64,000 bases of DNA, from NCBI GenBank assembly GCA_029817715.1, contig JARUPY010000602.1, positions 2,063,501 to 2,127,500 of the forward strand. The letters are read 5' to 3'. Source of the stretch: Melastoma dodecandrum. Lineage: Eukaryota; Streptophyta; Magnoliopsida; Myrtales; Melastomataceae. Positions 48,209 through 59,757 of this stretch are shown here, in pieces. A model generated the notes under the pieces. That model was not told where the DNA came from. It made no database searches and saw only the letters and a list, made by a program, of their open reading frames with translations. The translations under genes were made by a program, and so were the position numbers. How positions within the stretch are numbered: position 1 is the stretch's first letter; every line of letters begins with the position of its first letter.

Positions 48209-49372
48209 TCACGAGGAAGGATTCAGCCCGAATGCCTTGACAATGTTGGCCACCCTCTCTGCAAAGTTCCTGGAAGTGATCTTCTTCCCTGGAACGTGGA
48301 ACGGATTCGAAACTGCGTCCACGTATGCCGCGTGAAACTTCCGAAAGAACTGTACATCAAATTTCCCCCAAAATGGCAACAAGTGAGGATGTTTCTGTGA
48401 ACTAATTTTTGAGAAAAACAATTGAACCGTGCATAGCTCTAAGCAAAAGCAATTGCCTCCAGTAAAAAGGTAAGTTCATTTCCATTCACTGATAAAAAGA
48501 AGTAACTACATTAATAGTGAAGGACATTAAAGCTGATAAGGGTCACCAGTAGAACCACGAGGATGAATATGGATAAACTTCATATTCACCATTAGAAACA
48601 GAAAAAAAAAATAGGAGCTGTACTTACATTCCTGACATCAGCATCTTTCACATCTAGGTCCGTGGTGACTAATATAAATTTGACCTTTGTGTTAGTCAGA
48701 TATCCATATCTACACATCAAAATTAGAATTTGAATGACTAACACCATTGAAAACAGGACGTTAAACAGGAAGTACATACACTTTGTAATTCTCAGTCGGA
48801 TAAAGCAACCCCAGAAAGGTGTCATTCAACATTGGCCCGGATTTCTTGGGATTATTCACTGCAGAACAAGAAACCTTCTCGGAATTTAGACCATACCTTC
48901 TAAGATAATATCACGGTTCAAATGAAAATGTAGCAATCCCACAACCTCTTAAGTTTGGAGTTAAAAAAAAGCATAAGTTGAGAATCAAATGGAATTCTCA
49001 TTCAAGCTTGACAGTGACATCGCGCAGGCAAATGCAGGACAAGAGAGATAGCAACCGAATCCATCCTAGATCTAGTAACAAAGAAATCAACAGCCAACAG
49101 GTTTGCAAGTCAGCAGGAAGGTACCTCGCTCGTCGACGACATCAAGTGAGCAGTGGACAATGTGGTGGAGCTTAAGCGCATCGTCAGATTCAGTGAAGCT
49201 TTGTATGTACAATGGATTGTTCTAATTTATAAACAAAACAGTAGTTATATGCAGAGGACAGGAAAAAACGAACCTGAAAAAGGAGAAAAGCTCGAGCTGC
49301 ACTATCGGCCCCTAAACTTGATTCAAGAGCATTAATTACCTGGTGGCCGACAACAGCTACACACACAATCAT
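48209..49372 (-). CDS. TRAPPC2L: Trafficking protein particle complex subunit 2-like (TRAPPC2L)
   Basis: Five coding exons (49372-49340, 49221-49125, 48858-48780, 48709-48628, 48349-48209) give 143 residues. The protein begins MIVCVAVVGHQNNPLYIQSF and includes LHHIVHCSLDVVDER, LGLLYPTENYKVYGYLTNTK and FFRKFHAAYVDAVSNPFH. It ends AFGLNPSS. This is the longin-like sedlin fold of TRAPPC2L, a small core subunit of the TRAPP tethering complexes that activate Rab GTPases in ER-Golgi and post-Golgi traffic. The length agrees with the roughly 140 residues expected. Phase changes at each intron are consistent, including GT|A for Val at exon 3/4. The start is the first ATG in a clean Kozak-like context. 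Confidence 0.93.
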
Positions 49373-50357
49373 GTCGTCGGCCAGAAATTCAAACACCGAC
49401 TGCCGGTGATAACGCAAAGCCGAAGATCTATCTCGTCCCTCAAAAACCTCGATCAAGAATGCGAAACTGCGATAAGGGTAACAACGCACCTCATCAATTG
49501 CCACAAACCAAAGAGAGCCGAACATCCCAATCAGGCAATTGCATCAGCTCAGAACCGATAATCGTGCACGATCTGACCAAGATCCGACAACGAAAGCAAC
49601 GGCCTCGAAATGAAAGCACACATCACGAGTAGCGCATCGAGTAATGAACATCAACAACAACCACCACAAAAGGGAACGCAAGCCTCGAGTCTAACGAATA
49701 ATCCGAGTGTCAACTCATTCGTCGATCGAAATCAGGGGGGGGGGGGTGGGGGAAGTTTTGGTACCGGCAAAGCAGCGACTGCGGTGGGCTTCAAGTGGTG
49801 GCGATTGGAAGACCAAAAGCAAATGACGAGCGAGGGGCAAATTCGTCATCTCCCTTAAAGGCTCTGTTTGGTTACCAGCTGAGACCTCGCGTGGACTTTG
49901 GATTTGCATTTGGAATTATATTTCGGCTGGGATAAAATAGATGTCAAGTTGGGACTTGTTATAAGAGGTTTGCAAGCTAATAAGGCTTATTTTTTCAAAG
50001 AAATTATAAATTTACCGCCCCTAATTGCTTTAACCACCTCTTTTAATTTATTAGAAAGACTTTGTTATGAAGAGCGACATCAATAAATTTTTAAAATTTC
50101 TTTTTTAAAATTACGATTTGAAATCACAAAAATAAAAAAACTCCGAGGATACTAAACCGGATTTTGAAAAACTTAAAAAAAAAATTATCAATGTCATTTT
50201 GTTAGAACAAATTTTCTAATTGAGATATATTGAGAATTTCTCGAACTCCATTTTTAAACTAATATGTATAAATCTTCATGCCCTCCTTATTCCTAAGATG
50301 ATAAGTTGTGGGGGAGTTCAATTAAAAAACCAAGTAATTCAAGCCTAATCCGTTTTC

Positions 50358-50388
<31 letters not shown>

Positions 50389-50577
50389 CCTTTTGCTTAA
50401 ACGCTTTTGCAGGTTTTGGTGGTTGGAGCTAAAACATTGTCTAGATGAAACTTTCACTCTTTCCTGTGTGTTTCTTTTTCCACGGTTTAACCAATTCCCT
50501 CTCCCTTCACTCTTCCGCCCACCACCTCATCCGTTTGCACATTTTCTAACCCCTTTCCCACCCGCATCAAAACTCTG
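49373..50577. other. Spacer between TRAPPC2L and the small basic-protein gene (divergent)
   Basis: It holds the TRAPPC2L 5' leader and promoter and a G11 homopolymer at about 49736-49746. A possible decayed MITE spans about 49857-50172 (left end GGCTCTGTTTGGTTACC, inverted counterpart ATCCGGTTTAGTATCC on the right; weak). An ATT microsatellite lies at 50364-50388. Confidence 0.4.
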
Positions 50578-50585
50578 TATAAAAA
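50578..50585 (+). promoter_or_regulatory. TATA box of the 50.6-kb gene (predicted)
   Basis: TATAAAAA lies 36 bases upstream of the first ATG at 50614. That would leave almost no leader for ATG 50614, so translation could equally start at the in-frame ATG 50632. Confidence 0.4.
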
Positions 50586-50613
50586 AAATCACATTGTCCC
50601 ACTTCTATACTAC

Positions 50614-51042
50614 ATGCTCCTCCTGCCGATTATGGCCGGGTGTTCCTACCACCACCTCCACCATTTCCATGAAATCCAATCTTGGGACGACTGTGGTGGT
50701 TTTAGTGGCGGTGTGAGTAGCGTACCGGGGAGCGTGGAATACCGCCACGCCCGCCGGAAGTTCCTCAAGAGCTACAGCTTCTTGTCGTCCGCAGTGGTTA
50801 CGCGCCGTGACCGTCCGGGGGGCATCGTTGGCCAGTGGCTTAAGGGGAGGCTCGCGAATTCCGTCAGGGGTGCCCGAGACGCGGCTGTCGGGGCTCTGGT
50901 TGATGCCCGTCGAGGGATCTCGAGGAGGAGGCTTGCTGTTAGGGTGTTCCGAGTGAGGCTTTCGCTGTTTGCTTCGCATGGTCGTACATTTGTGGTTTCC
51001 GTAAGGTGTTTGGTGCCATGCATCAGCAAGGTCGAGGTATAG
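50614..51042 (+). CDS. Small basic protein of unknown function (single exon)
   Basis: I do not recognise this protein. The frame gives 142 residues from ATG 50614 or 136 from ATG 50632 (MAGCSYHHLHHFHEI). A GC-rich block with biased third positions stands out from very AT-rich flanks, and a TATA box sits just upstream, both arguing for a real gene. The N-terminal part is His/Gly-rich. The middle has YRHARRKFLKSYSFLSS followed by a strongly basic, Ala/Arg/Val-rich amphipathic stretch (GRLANSVRGARDAAVGALV), then RRRLAVRVFRVR. The arrangement resembles short plant proteins with a basic amphipathic, perhaps calmodulin-binding, segment, but that is speculation. No signal peptide or metal-binding pattern is evident. 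Confidence 0.55.
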   Translation: MLLLPIMAGCSYHHLHHFHEIQSWDDCGGFSGGVSSVPGSVEYRHARRKFLKSYSFLSSAVVTRRDRPGGIVGQWLKGRLANSVRGARDAAVGALVDARRGISRRRLAVRVFRVRLSLFASHGRTFVVSVRCLVPCISKVEV

Positions 51043-51492
51043 GAGAACAAACTCCCTTGGATTCCCGGGCGCCTCTGACTAGCGATGTTGATATGATGTT
51101 CAAATGCAGACCATGTATAACATTTACCACCCAACGTTTCACGTCCTGCCACGGCAGACGGTGACATCCTGTTCCTGCCATCTCTGTATTGTTGCATCAG
51201 GCATTGCCACCAGTCATCAACGCAAGTAAAGTTTCGGATTTCAATCCTTTGGACAAGGAGGAATAGACTTAATCCCGCTCCTAAAGCTAGGACTTTATTG
51301 ATCGAAATATAATTACACTATCGCCATGTTCTGCAATCACAGTTCTTTCCATTCCACGGAAAAGAGAACAAAAATCCGATTTAAAAAAAAAAAAAAGAGA
51401 AACCACTGCAATCACCTCTCCAATTGGGAATTGAAACGAGAAAAAAACTAAGCAAAACGGTTCGAGTCGGATATCAGGTCTTCAGCCAGATC
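51043..51492. other. Convergent spacer to the fructokinase 3' end
   Basis: It contains the 3' flanks of the 50.6-kb gene and of fructokinase, plus an A-run at 51381-51396. No other feature was seen. Confidence 0.45.
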
Positions 51493-54060
51493 CTAGTGTT
51501 TCCCGTTGATCAGCTGCAGGGCATCCGCCTCAGCTGGGAGGGCAGGGATCGCTCCCTTCTTGGTTGTTGTGATGGCTCCACAGGCGTTTGCAAACTTCAG
51601 CACCTCCCTCAACCTTGGTTCATCCTGAAGTAAATCGAACGCTCCAAACATATTAGCCCTCATCCCATAGGATGGGGAAGAATTAAATGCATGGAGTAGA
51701 GCTGATGTGGGTTACCTCGATGATAGAGTGGTCATCAACAATCTTGCTGAGGAGAGCCCCGACAAAGGAATCCCCGGCACCAGTGGTGTCGACCGTCTTC
51801 ACATGGAATGGATCGACGGAGCCACGGAAGTGCTGACGACATAACACAAATTGTGAATAAGACGTGATTAATCACCAGTATGCAGTACTAACATCATAAG
51901 TCACAAATGCAAGGGACCTTCACATCAACCTTCCATGCATGCATAGATCAGGAAACAATCAAAGATTGTACTATGCCAAAAACAAAACATCACGCATGGC
52001 CCACAGATTAAATCTAGTTGTAGCTACCAGTCACTGTACTCGATGTACCTAAATTTCAAAATAGAACAAGCCAACGACAAATGGACCTTTAGACAAGCAG
52101 AGTAGGTCCTCTGGTCCAGCTAATAGTTAGAATCCAAAGAAATACTCTTCTTTTTAGAAACTACATTTAGGATATCTCCTTTGAACTGACCTTGGTGTAG
52201 TATCTGCAGCCCTTTTCACCAAGGGTGACCAGGAGGAGCTTCATGGTGGGCCGCCACAACGAGAGCGCATTCTCATCAGTGATCTTGTCACTCCCTGTGA
52301 GGAACTCTAGCTCGACGTCACTGACCTTGACGACATCGGCCTTGTCCCAGATGCTGAGGATCTGTTCACGGGCTTCCTTGGCCGAGGGCCACAAGGGCAG
52401 CCTCAGGTTCGGGTCGTACGAGAGCAGGGCACCAGCATCCTTCGCCACCTGCATAGCCTTCAGGTGGGCAGATCGGCATGGCTCAACGATGAGACTGATC
52501 GATCCATAGTGGAAGACCTTGGCCTATCAATTATGGGAAAGCAGTCACCATTATTAACACCTCTAATCAGAATCAAAAGACTGGTTATTTCACAAACTCA
52601 CACAGACACGTGAGAATCTCAATCTGGGAAACTTTTTTTTTTTTTGGGGGGGGGGGAGGTGGATTCCAAAAAGTTGAACAAACAAACAAACACCCAAGGT
52701 AAAAGCAGAAGCAGAGTTTCAGACCTCCACAACTTGCAAAAGCCCTCCCCCCAGATGCTCTTTCGCGGAAAAAACACGAATGGCATGCTCGATTCAGCAA
52801 AAGACAACAACCGACCAAAAGTCATCACCAAACATATCTCATCTCATATGGCATGTAGTACCGTGGGGGATCTAAATCCTAAAAGCTAGAGGAATCCCAC
52901 CATAAACAAAAAACAAAAGAACAGACCTCACCCCTCCCACAACTCGCTTTTCCTACAAGTAATATATGTGTTTCCGTCACGTCACCGTGAGAAACCTTTT
53001 GATCACGTGAACGAAGCCTGATGTCCAGTAGTTTAGGAAACGTTCACAAATAAAGAAAATCCGTAGATCCCTGGTACAAAAAATGTTGAATCCACATACA
53101 ATCCAAAAGTTCATTCAATAATGGTCAGATCTGACTGTATCACGGGATAAATAAAAAACCAGCGTCGATAATATTATGGAAAGTTTCCATAGGGACGACA
53201 GGAAAAATCCATCCAGCAAGATAACATAAATACGGTGGGACCCGTTTCTTGATTCCAAAAGAAACCCATTTTCTCTACAATCCACCCACCAATCCAATAC
53301 TAGTTTTTCTCCAACTAGCAGTGGGCCCCATCCATACTTGCCGTGTCCAAATAATAGCAGAGGTCAATGTACTTAATATATAATAAGTTAATAATAAAAA
53401 GGTATTTATTTTATTTTATTTTATTTTATTCTGATTATTGTTCGGTCCTGACTAAATAATTAAGTTAACGATTTTCTTAAATAAAAATTTTTTAAAAAAA
53501 TCAAGCACCGAACCGACAAAAAAAATCGCGAGATCAGTTAATCTCCGGCGACAATGGCGCGGATCTGACCCTGCACGCGGCAGCGAGTCCGAGATTTTGG
53601 ACCCTAAGGATGATCAGATCGGAGGAAATCGGCGACTTACGGATCTGATCAGCTCGAGGTTGAGCTCCTCCGGCTTGAGAAGCATGTCGGCGCTCGGGTT
53701 CCTGTAGAACATGAACTCGCGCTCTCCGTCTGCACGGAGGGTAACGAAGGCGAGAGCGGTCCTCGCGCCCGTATCGAAGCTGATCCCGTCGCAGACAACG
53801 CCGTTCTCCCTCAGGATCCCAGCGAGCATGTGGCCGAACTCGTCGTCGCCTAGCTTCCCCACGAAGGCGGCCTTGCCGCCGATCCTAGTGACGGCGATGG
53901 CGACGTTGGCTGGGGCGCCGCCAGGGGCCTTGAGGAACCCAGGGGCCTCGGCAAGGGAGACGCCGGATACGGTGGGAACAAAGTCGATGAGCATCTCGCC
54001 GAAGCTGACGATGAGGCCGTTTCCGGTCGGGGTGGCAGAGCCGCTGGTGAAAGGAGCCAT
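51493..54060 (-). CDS. Fructokinase (pfkB family)
   Basis: Four coding exons (54060-53641, 52523-52191, 51832-51716, 51624-51493) give 333 residues. The enzyme phosphorylates fructose at C6 with ATP, feeding sucrose-derived fructose into glycolysis and starch synthesis. It shows both pfkB signatures. The first is [16 protein letters not shown], then [14 protein letters not shown], in exon 1. The second is [14 protein letters not shown] in exon 3, containing the catalytic Asp of the GAGD anion hole. [17 protein letters not shown], split by intron 1, and [13 protein letters not shown] are typical of plant fructokinases. The ATG at 54060 (MAPFTSGS) is chosen because the frame upstream begins only with GTG. 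No plastid transit peptide is apparent, so it is probably the cytosolic form. Intron 1 is 1.1 kb. Confidence 0.94.
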
Positions 54061-54150
54061 CTGTTTTGAACGACGGACGGACGGACCGATCACTGGGTAA
54101 AGCGACACAGTGCACAGAGAAGAAGGGGCATGGATTGAGGAGAGAAGTGT

Positions 54151-54180
54151 GAGGGGGGGGGGGGGGGGGACAATTTATAG
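54151..54180 (-). promoter_or_regulatory. Fructokinase core promoter: TATA box next to a G/C homopolymer (predicted)
   Basis: On the minus strand CTATAAATTG (54180-54171) lies about 110 bases upstream of the start codon and is followed at once by a C17 run (54152-54168 as G on the plus strand). Transcription would begin inside or just after the homopolymer. Its length is likely to vary between alleles or assemblies. Confidence 0.45.
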
Positions 54181-55121
54181 CGGGGGAGTTGGGAGGACGA
54201 TGAAGGTGGGTGTGGGTTAGGACTCGTGATCGTATGGTAGTAATTAAGGATAATTCCGGATTAAATTAAGTAATTAGATTTACGGATCAAGAACAAGATA
54301 TTGCAACCGGATATTAAGGAAAAAGCCATATCTTATATATGGCATGAGGAGGAGGTCACCTCTCTATCTGTTCTAATCTCTTCCGCTGGTGTGGTCTGAT
54401 TATGTTTTCTAGTTTGGATGATGATTAAATAAAATAAAATAAAAACTTAAAGGAGTGGATTAAATTGTAAAAATAGTTGTAGATAATTTTGAAATTTTAA
54501 AAATAATTTTAATACATTTACCTTTTGAATTTTTTTTTCATAGTTTAACACTGTTTCGGTAGATTAGATACATCCGGAGGATGATGTTTTGGTACGAAAA
54601 TCTCCAGTTTCCCTCTGGTTGGGTGGGGGGGTTAAAAAGGAACAGGGGCAACCAAACAAAGGAAAGAAAATGGAACCGCCCATTCCCCTCCCTCGGTTTG
54701 CCTGTCGGGTAGACGGGGGAAAGGGACCATTAATCTTTTTGCTTAGAAGAGCATCATCCCCATCCACATTATGAAATCGTCGTCCTAGACAAGATATATT
54801 TCAACCACACACATGGATGGAGTAAATGACGGGACGATCCAAAAATCAACGTCACGTGCCGTGCGCACCGACATCCCACCCTCTCACTATATGAATCATA
54901 TTCATTTTTATTAAATTCAATACATAAAATTCACGAAAAGTCTACTGTCACATGACATTCTGTGCACACAACATTTTTTACGTGCCATAAAAACTAATGT
55001 TTCTTCTTTTGATTATTATTTCTCGTCCCACCGGCACACGTGAGGGAAAACGTTACCTTAGTGTCAAATTGCTCTAAAAATTATAACTTGGTCTATGAGC
55101 GCGCACCCGGTTTCAGGTGGC
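54181..55121. other. Fructokinase upstream region
   Basis: AT-rich sequence with short frames on both strands near 54564-54774 that carry no recognisable content. Nothing else was identified before the TIR element. Confidence 0.4.
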
Positions 55122-55130
55122 CTCGAAACT

Positions 55131-55901
55131 TGGAGTTTTGTTCCAATATAGCATTGGTTCCTAAACTATTTCGTTAAATAATCTCATAAGTTTGTAAATT
55201 ACTCAACTAATCCTGTGAAATCGGCCTTACAAAGGCCGACTTTGATCATGAAGGAAGTCGGCCTTTGTAAGACCGATTTTTCCATAGCAAAACTGAAGTC
55301 GGCCTTACAAAAGTCGACTTCATGCAATTCGTCCCACCCGCACGAGGTCGGCCTTACGACTTCGAAATACTTAAAGAAAAAAACAATATTTCACTGAAGT
55401 CGGTTTTTGTAAGGCCGACTCCTTGCAAATTAAAAAAAAAAATCATCTAGTCCCTTCACTTTTTCATCGATAAGTAAAATATTTTCTACCAAAGTACAAC
55501 ATTTCCCTCCCCTTTCTATTTATTCTATTGTGGAAATGGTCCCCTTCCTTATTCATAAATATTCCTTATTTATAAATATTCTTTCTCCTTCAATTTTTAT
55601 TACAACGCTCCTCTCTATTCATATTCCTTCCCCTTCCTTAGACCCCCACCCATCACTCTAGTCATCCACTGACTATGATTGAATTTTTTTTTAAAATCAG
55701 GACGAAGTCGGCCTTTGTAAAGCTGACTTCATGCGGGAGGGACTGATGGCACGAAGTCGGCCCTTGTAATACCGACTTCAGGCGAAATCGGCCTTACAAA
55801 GGCCGACTTGAACGATTTCACCGGGTTAGTTGAGAATATCCAAACTTAGGAGATTATTTGATGAAATAGTTTGGGGACCAACGTCATGTTGGAACAAAAC
55901 T
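55131..55901. mobile_element. Non-autonomous TIR element (MULE-like) filled with palindromic units
   Basis: The element is 771 bp and is flanked by a perfect 9-bp repeat CTCGAAACT (55122-55130 and 55902-55910). The terminal inverted repeats are about 90 bases each and imperfect. The left reads GGAGTTTTGTTCCAATAT and continues through AACTATTTCGTTAAATAATC. The right, inverted, reads AGTTTTGTTCCAACATG and continues with AACTATTTCATCAAATAATC. A 9-bp duplication with long TIRs fits Mutator-like elements. Inside lie at least eight 21-27 base units of the type GAAGTCGGCCTT...AAGGCCGACTTC, near 55218, 55254, 55294, 55344 (half), 55395, 55704, 55753 and 55784, each nearly self-complementary. There is no transposase; mobility would depend on an autonomous copy. 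Confidence 0.75.
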
Positions 55902-55910
55902 CTCGAAACT

Positions 55911-57163
55911 CGTTAATAAATTCACTTGGAAATCACATGTTCGAGTTTTAGTAGTCAAGCTCCTTGGGATGTCTATGTTAACCACGATTCTAAAAAAGAT
56001 AATAAGCCTGAGTGGGACAAAATCTTTAAACCGAACTACAAACTTTTTAGTTATAAAAAATGATCCGATCACAATAAATGTTTTAGTGTACAACACTACA
56101 CTTATCAGGTTAATACCATGAATTGTATTCCATAGAAATGTTGAGTGTTTATTGATGTTTATCACAAACAATTATATAGAATTAAATTAAAAAATTTAAA
56201 ATTAGTTGTTTTTTATTACATGCGCGCGTGTTGTATCATTTGAATGAACGAATGGGCCGGGCCTCAGCATTCAAAGCTAATCCGCAGGACACGCGTCCAC
56301 GTTAAAACGTGACGGGATTCATCCCCCGGGGGCGAGACAGCCAACGAGGAGAAGCCACGTGTAAATAATACGAGTCCCCACGCTCATAAGGGTGAACCCT
56401 ATCCCCTCCCCGCCCGCCGTCGGGATCGTCGTTGAGGGAGAAATCAAATTCAGAGTGAGTAGCTGTTTGTTGTTTTTCGGCATTTCCATTTTCTCTTTTT
56501 GTTCCTTCACAAAACCAATTGTCTTTGGCGCCTCGTCCTACTTGTTGTGATCCGATCTCTTGATCCTGTCTGTCCTGGCGGAGTCCTGCGATTTGGTGAT
56601 TTAGGGTTTGTTCTTCCTGCTTTCCGATCCTGTCGATTGATGCGATGATGATCTGGCGAACGTCTCGTGGTTTTTACTTTAACGTGATTAGTGATCGCAT
56701 CCTCTCCTTCTAGGCAATAAATTGGAGACGGCTTTTGTTTTGTTTTTTGTGATTTTTTTTTTTGGCTTTAAATTGTGAAAAGTAGGGAATGGGATACTTT
56801 GTCAATGAGGGAAACCTCGGAATGTCAAAAGGATTAGCATGTTCTGCCACTTCAATCGTATACAAGGGATATGGATCCTATCCCCTAAGGAATAAATAAA
56901 CTGAAAGCTTGTATTGGTAAAATGGTTGATGGATACCAAAAAGCAAATTGCACGTTCGAAGCCTGTAAAAACCAGCTTAAAGCAGTCGTGATGGATTTGG
57001 TAGCTTGAAGTGTTCTGCGTTATGGCATCTCTTTTTGGTTTTGCTTATTTAGGCATGCGAAATTCAATGAGTTAGTACTTATTTGAACTGGGAGCAATGA
57101 TGAATTTGCTGCTTGATGTCTGCTTACATATATACAGTAAGTTGGCTTCGAATTCATGTGTTA
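55911..57163. other. Spacer and probable 5' leader with intron of the FAR1-family gene
   Basis: From about 56390 the sequence becomes GC-richer and resembles a transcribed leader. It ends AATTCAGA at a GTGAGT donor (56456), with possible acceptors before 57164 (for example TATACAG ending at 57137). A leader intron of about 700 bases is therefore likely. A short two-codon upstream frame (ATG TGT TAA, 57156) precedes the chosen start. Confidence 0.4.
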
Positions 57164-58520
57164 ATGTTAATGGCAGTGGATGTCAAAAGCGATTTTGATG
57201 AAGAATTGGTCGGGAGCCCTGTTGAGGTGGATGGAGATAAGGCAGGTGACGAGAATGACATGGGTCCTAGTTCCGTTGACGGGGAGGGGGATGGGGAGTT
57301 TATGCAGGTTTTTGAGGAGAAGACTGATCAGGAATCCCCAGACAGGAACGGTGTTCTAGACGAATTGCCTTCTCCAATTCCATCCGTGGCCTCCACTGAT
57401 GAGCCGTTTGTGGGGCTTGAATTCAATTCAGAAGCTGCAGCACATGCATTTTATAATTCCTACGCGACGAGAGTAGGATTTGTCATTCGGGTGAGCAAGC
57501 TTTCTCGATCCAGGCGCGATGGATCTGCTATTGGCCGGGCTTTTGTATGCAATAAAGAGGGATACAGGATGCCTGACAAACGCGAGAAAATTCTGAGACA
57601 AAGAGCTGAAACACGAGTTGGTTGCCGGGCAATGTTAGTGGTGCGCAAAGTAAGCACGGACAAGTGGGTCGTTTCAAAGTTCGTGAAAGAGCATACACAC
57701 CCCTTGACTCCAGGAAAAGGCCGGAGGGACTGCATTTATGATCAATACCCGGTGAGTGCATCTTCCCTAAAGCAGACTATGTCCCATATGGTCATCCCAA
57801 GGCTCGTTATAGTTTTGTGGAACTACAGTTTCTCTTTGCACACAATTTGTTGATTTCAGCTTCATACCTTGTATGCGCATTCTATGTTTGGTTTTATTTG
57901 GTATTGCTGGAATAGGTGAGAGATGTTGGCTGAAGGATGTTTGTGGCTATCATTATATATATACACATTATCATGGGATGACCCTGCTATCACTACAATC
58001 TTAGTGCTCATTTTTGTTCATACTCCCTTCTTATTTGTCTTGTCTGCTCTATCTCCTGTCATCCGTGGTTACTGCTGCCATGACTTAATGCTAGATGGTT
58101 GTATGTCATCCTGCCATTAAAAATGGTAATAGGGATTTTACTGTCCCTCTTGATTTCTCTTGGGTTTTGTTGTTTTGAAACTGAGCATGTCTAATTGTTA
58201 TCAAGACTGAATGCAGAGGGTAAAGATCTCACTTGGAGCCGAATTTCTGTCTTGCATCTCTGTCGAAGGGGCAGTTTATCTTTTTCAACTGTGGCTTACC
58301 TTGTTGCCGTTCCTCAATTTCCTAGGATGCCCATGATAAGATTAGGGAGCTATCTCAGCAGCTCGCAATTGAGAAGAAGCGAGCGTCAGCGTACAAAAGG
58401 CATCTGGACCTGCTCTTTGAGCATATCGAGAGTTACAACGAGAGCTTGGCTAAGAAAATCAAGCACATAGTCGACGGCGTGAGGGAACTAGAAAGCAGGG
58501 ACGTACCGGGTCATGGATAA
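57164..58520 (+). CDS. Short FAR1-family protein (FAR1-type DNA-binding domain)
   Basis: Two coding exons, 57164-57751 and 58326-58520, give about 260 residues; the in-frame ATG at 57170 is an alternative start. After an acidic N-terminus the FAR1 DNA-binding domain (about residues 85-190) begins EPFVGLEFNSEAAAHAFYN. It carries the WRKY/GCM1-type zinc ligands: Cys in AFVCNKEGY, Cys in VGCRAMLV, and two His in KEHTHPL. The C-terminal exon encodes a coiled coil (IRELSQQLAIEKKRASAYKR, then LLFEHIESYNESLAKKI). There is no MULE-type transposase core and no SWIM finger, so it belongs to the short single-domain branch (like Arabidopsis At3g59470 and At2g43280), nuclear proteins derived from Mutator-like transposases. 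A decayed non-autonomous MULE-like element lies 1.3 kb upstream, probably by chance. Confidence 0.9.
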
Positions 58521-59757
58521 TTCACACCCTTGGATTCGGGCGAACGTTAGCTTGGTTAGACTTTGTGCTTATTTAATGGATGTGGCGTTTGTGTCTTGGA
58601 TATCCGGTTCAAACTGTACTATATTAACCGAAACCGACTGGTTGCCGCCTACACTTTTTGTCATATTGTATACTCGATTACCAGGATGTAATTGTTCCTG
58701 GAAGCATCATTGGAGATGTAGTGTGGTATCACTTGTTGAATATGCTCTCATTATGGGGTTTTCTTTCAGGAATTACCAATCTAAAATAAGAAATTTATTT
58801 TAAAAAATAGTTTGACGTCCATGGTGTTCTGATTCAATGAAGTTCTACTTTCATGGCAGGATTAGGATGTGTTCTGATTGCTGAGAGTGGTGGTTGTTGC
58901 AGAGTGTACGTTGAATTGGAAATGAAATGGTCGGTAATTTCAGTAATTAATAATTGGACCTAAGCCATCTTCTGGCCATCCTCCCATGACGATTGGAGTA
59001 ACGACCACTACAAAGGACATCCGAAATCGTGGACCGTCGTGAAGCCCGAGAAGATTATTCATGTCCATGACACACAGCTTTTCTCCAAATTCGGGCTCCT
59101 CGAACAGGCCTTCGTGGGATCAGGTGACAGTGCGACTGTCCCGAATGGTTAAAAATTAGCCTAAAAATATTATGCTTTTAGAATTTTTATTTTAAAAATT
59201 TCTTAGATTTCACTATTTAAGGAAGTGGGTCATGAAGGCGAATTTTCCTTCACAATTATTTTAAGAATTTAATTTTTTAAAAGTCGAATTTTTTAAAAAA
59301 TAATAAGGAAAAAAACCCAAATTTAAGAAATATTTTAATGACTCAACGCTAATTAGAAACAAATTCTCAACTCAGTTAAATTATATAAGAAATTAAGTTA
59401 CCGAAAAAACAATAAACTGAGGAGTTATGTTTAAAAGAACAATTCTTAAAATTCTTAAAATAAAGTATCAATTTCTAAAATTCATATTATTTTTAAAATA
59501 AATCTCGAAATGGACGGACCAGCGCCACGCACGTATATTTTTATATTTTGCCCAATGCTTTCAGTTTCTTCTTTAAACCCTCTTTTTTCCCTCCAAGAGT
59601 AGAGCCGGACGAACGTCGGGAGAAAGTCGAACAGCCGCGCCCCGCCGTGTCGGGGACCAACCAGCCCTCCCTCGGAGTCTCGCCGGAGCGGATCGACCTT
59701 TACGTCTTTCATTGTGAGGTGGTTGTTCAGTCCACTGACGATCGGCGGCGGTTACTG
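58521..59757. other. Spacer between the FAR1-family gene and the 59.8-kb gene
   Basis: It holds the FAR1-family 3' UTR (to about 58.8 kb), very AT-rich DNA at 59.16-59.51 kb and the leader of the next gene. A TATA-like run (GTATATTTTTATATTTTG, 59532-59549) would give that gene a leader of about 190 bases. Confidence 0.4.

Noticed and set aside
54061..54108. 16-codon upstream extension of fructokinase
   Set aside because: It starts with GTG, not ATG, and lies in the leader just below the TATA box; the ATG at 54060 gives the family length.
57460..57761. Minus-strand frames opposite the FAR1-family exon
   Set aside because: They are antisense shadows of the conserved DNA-binding domain.
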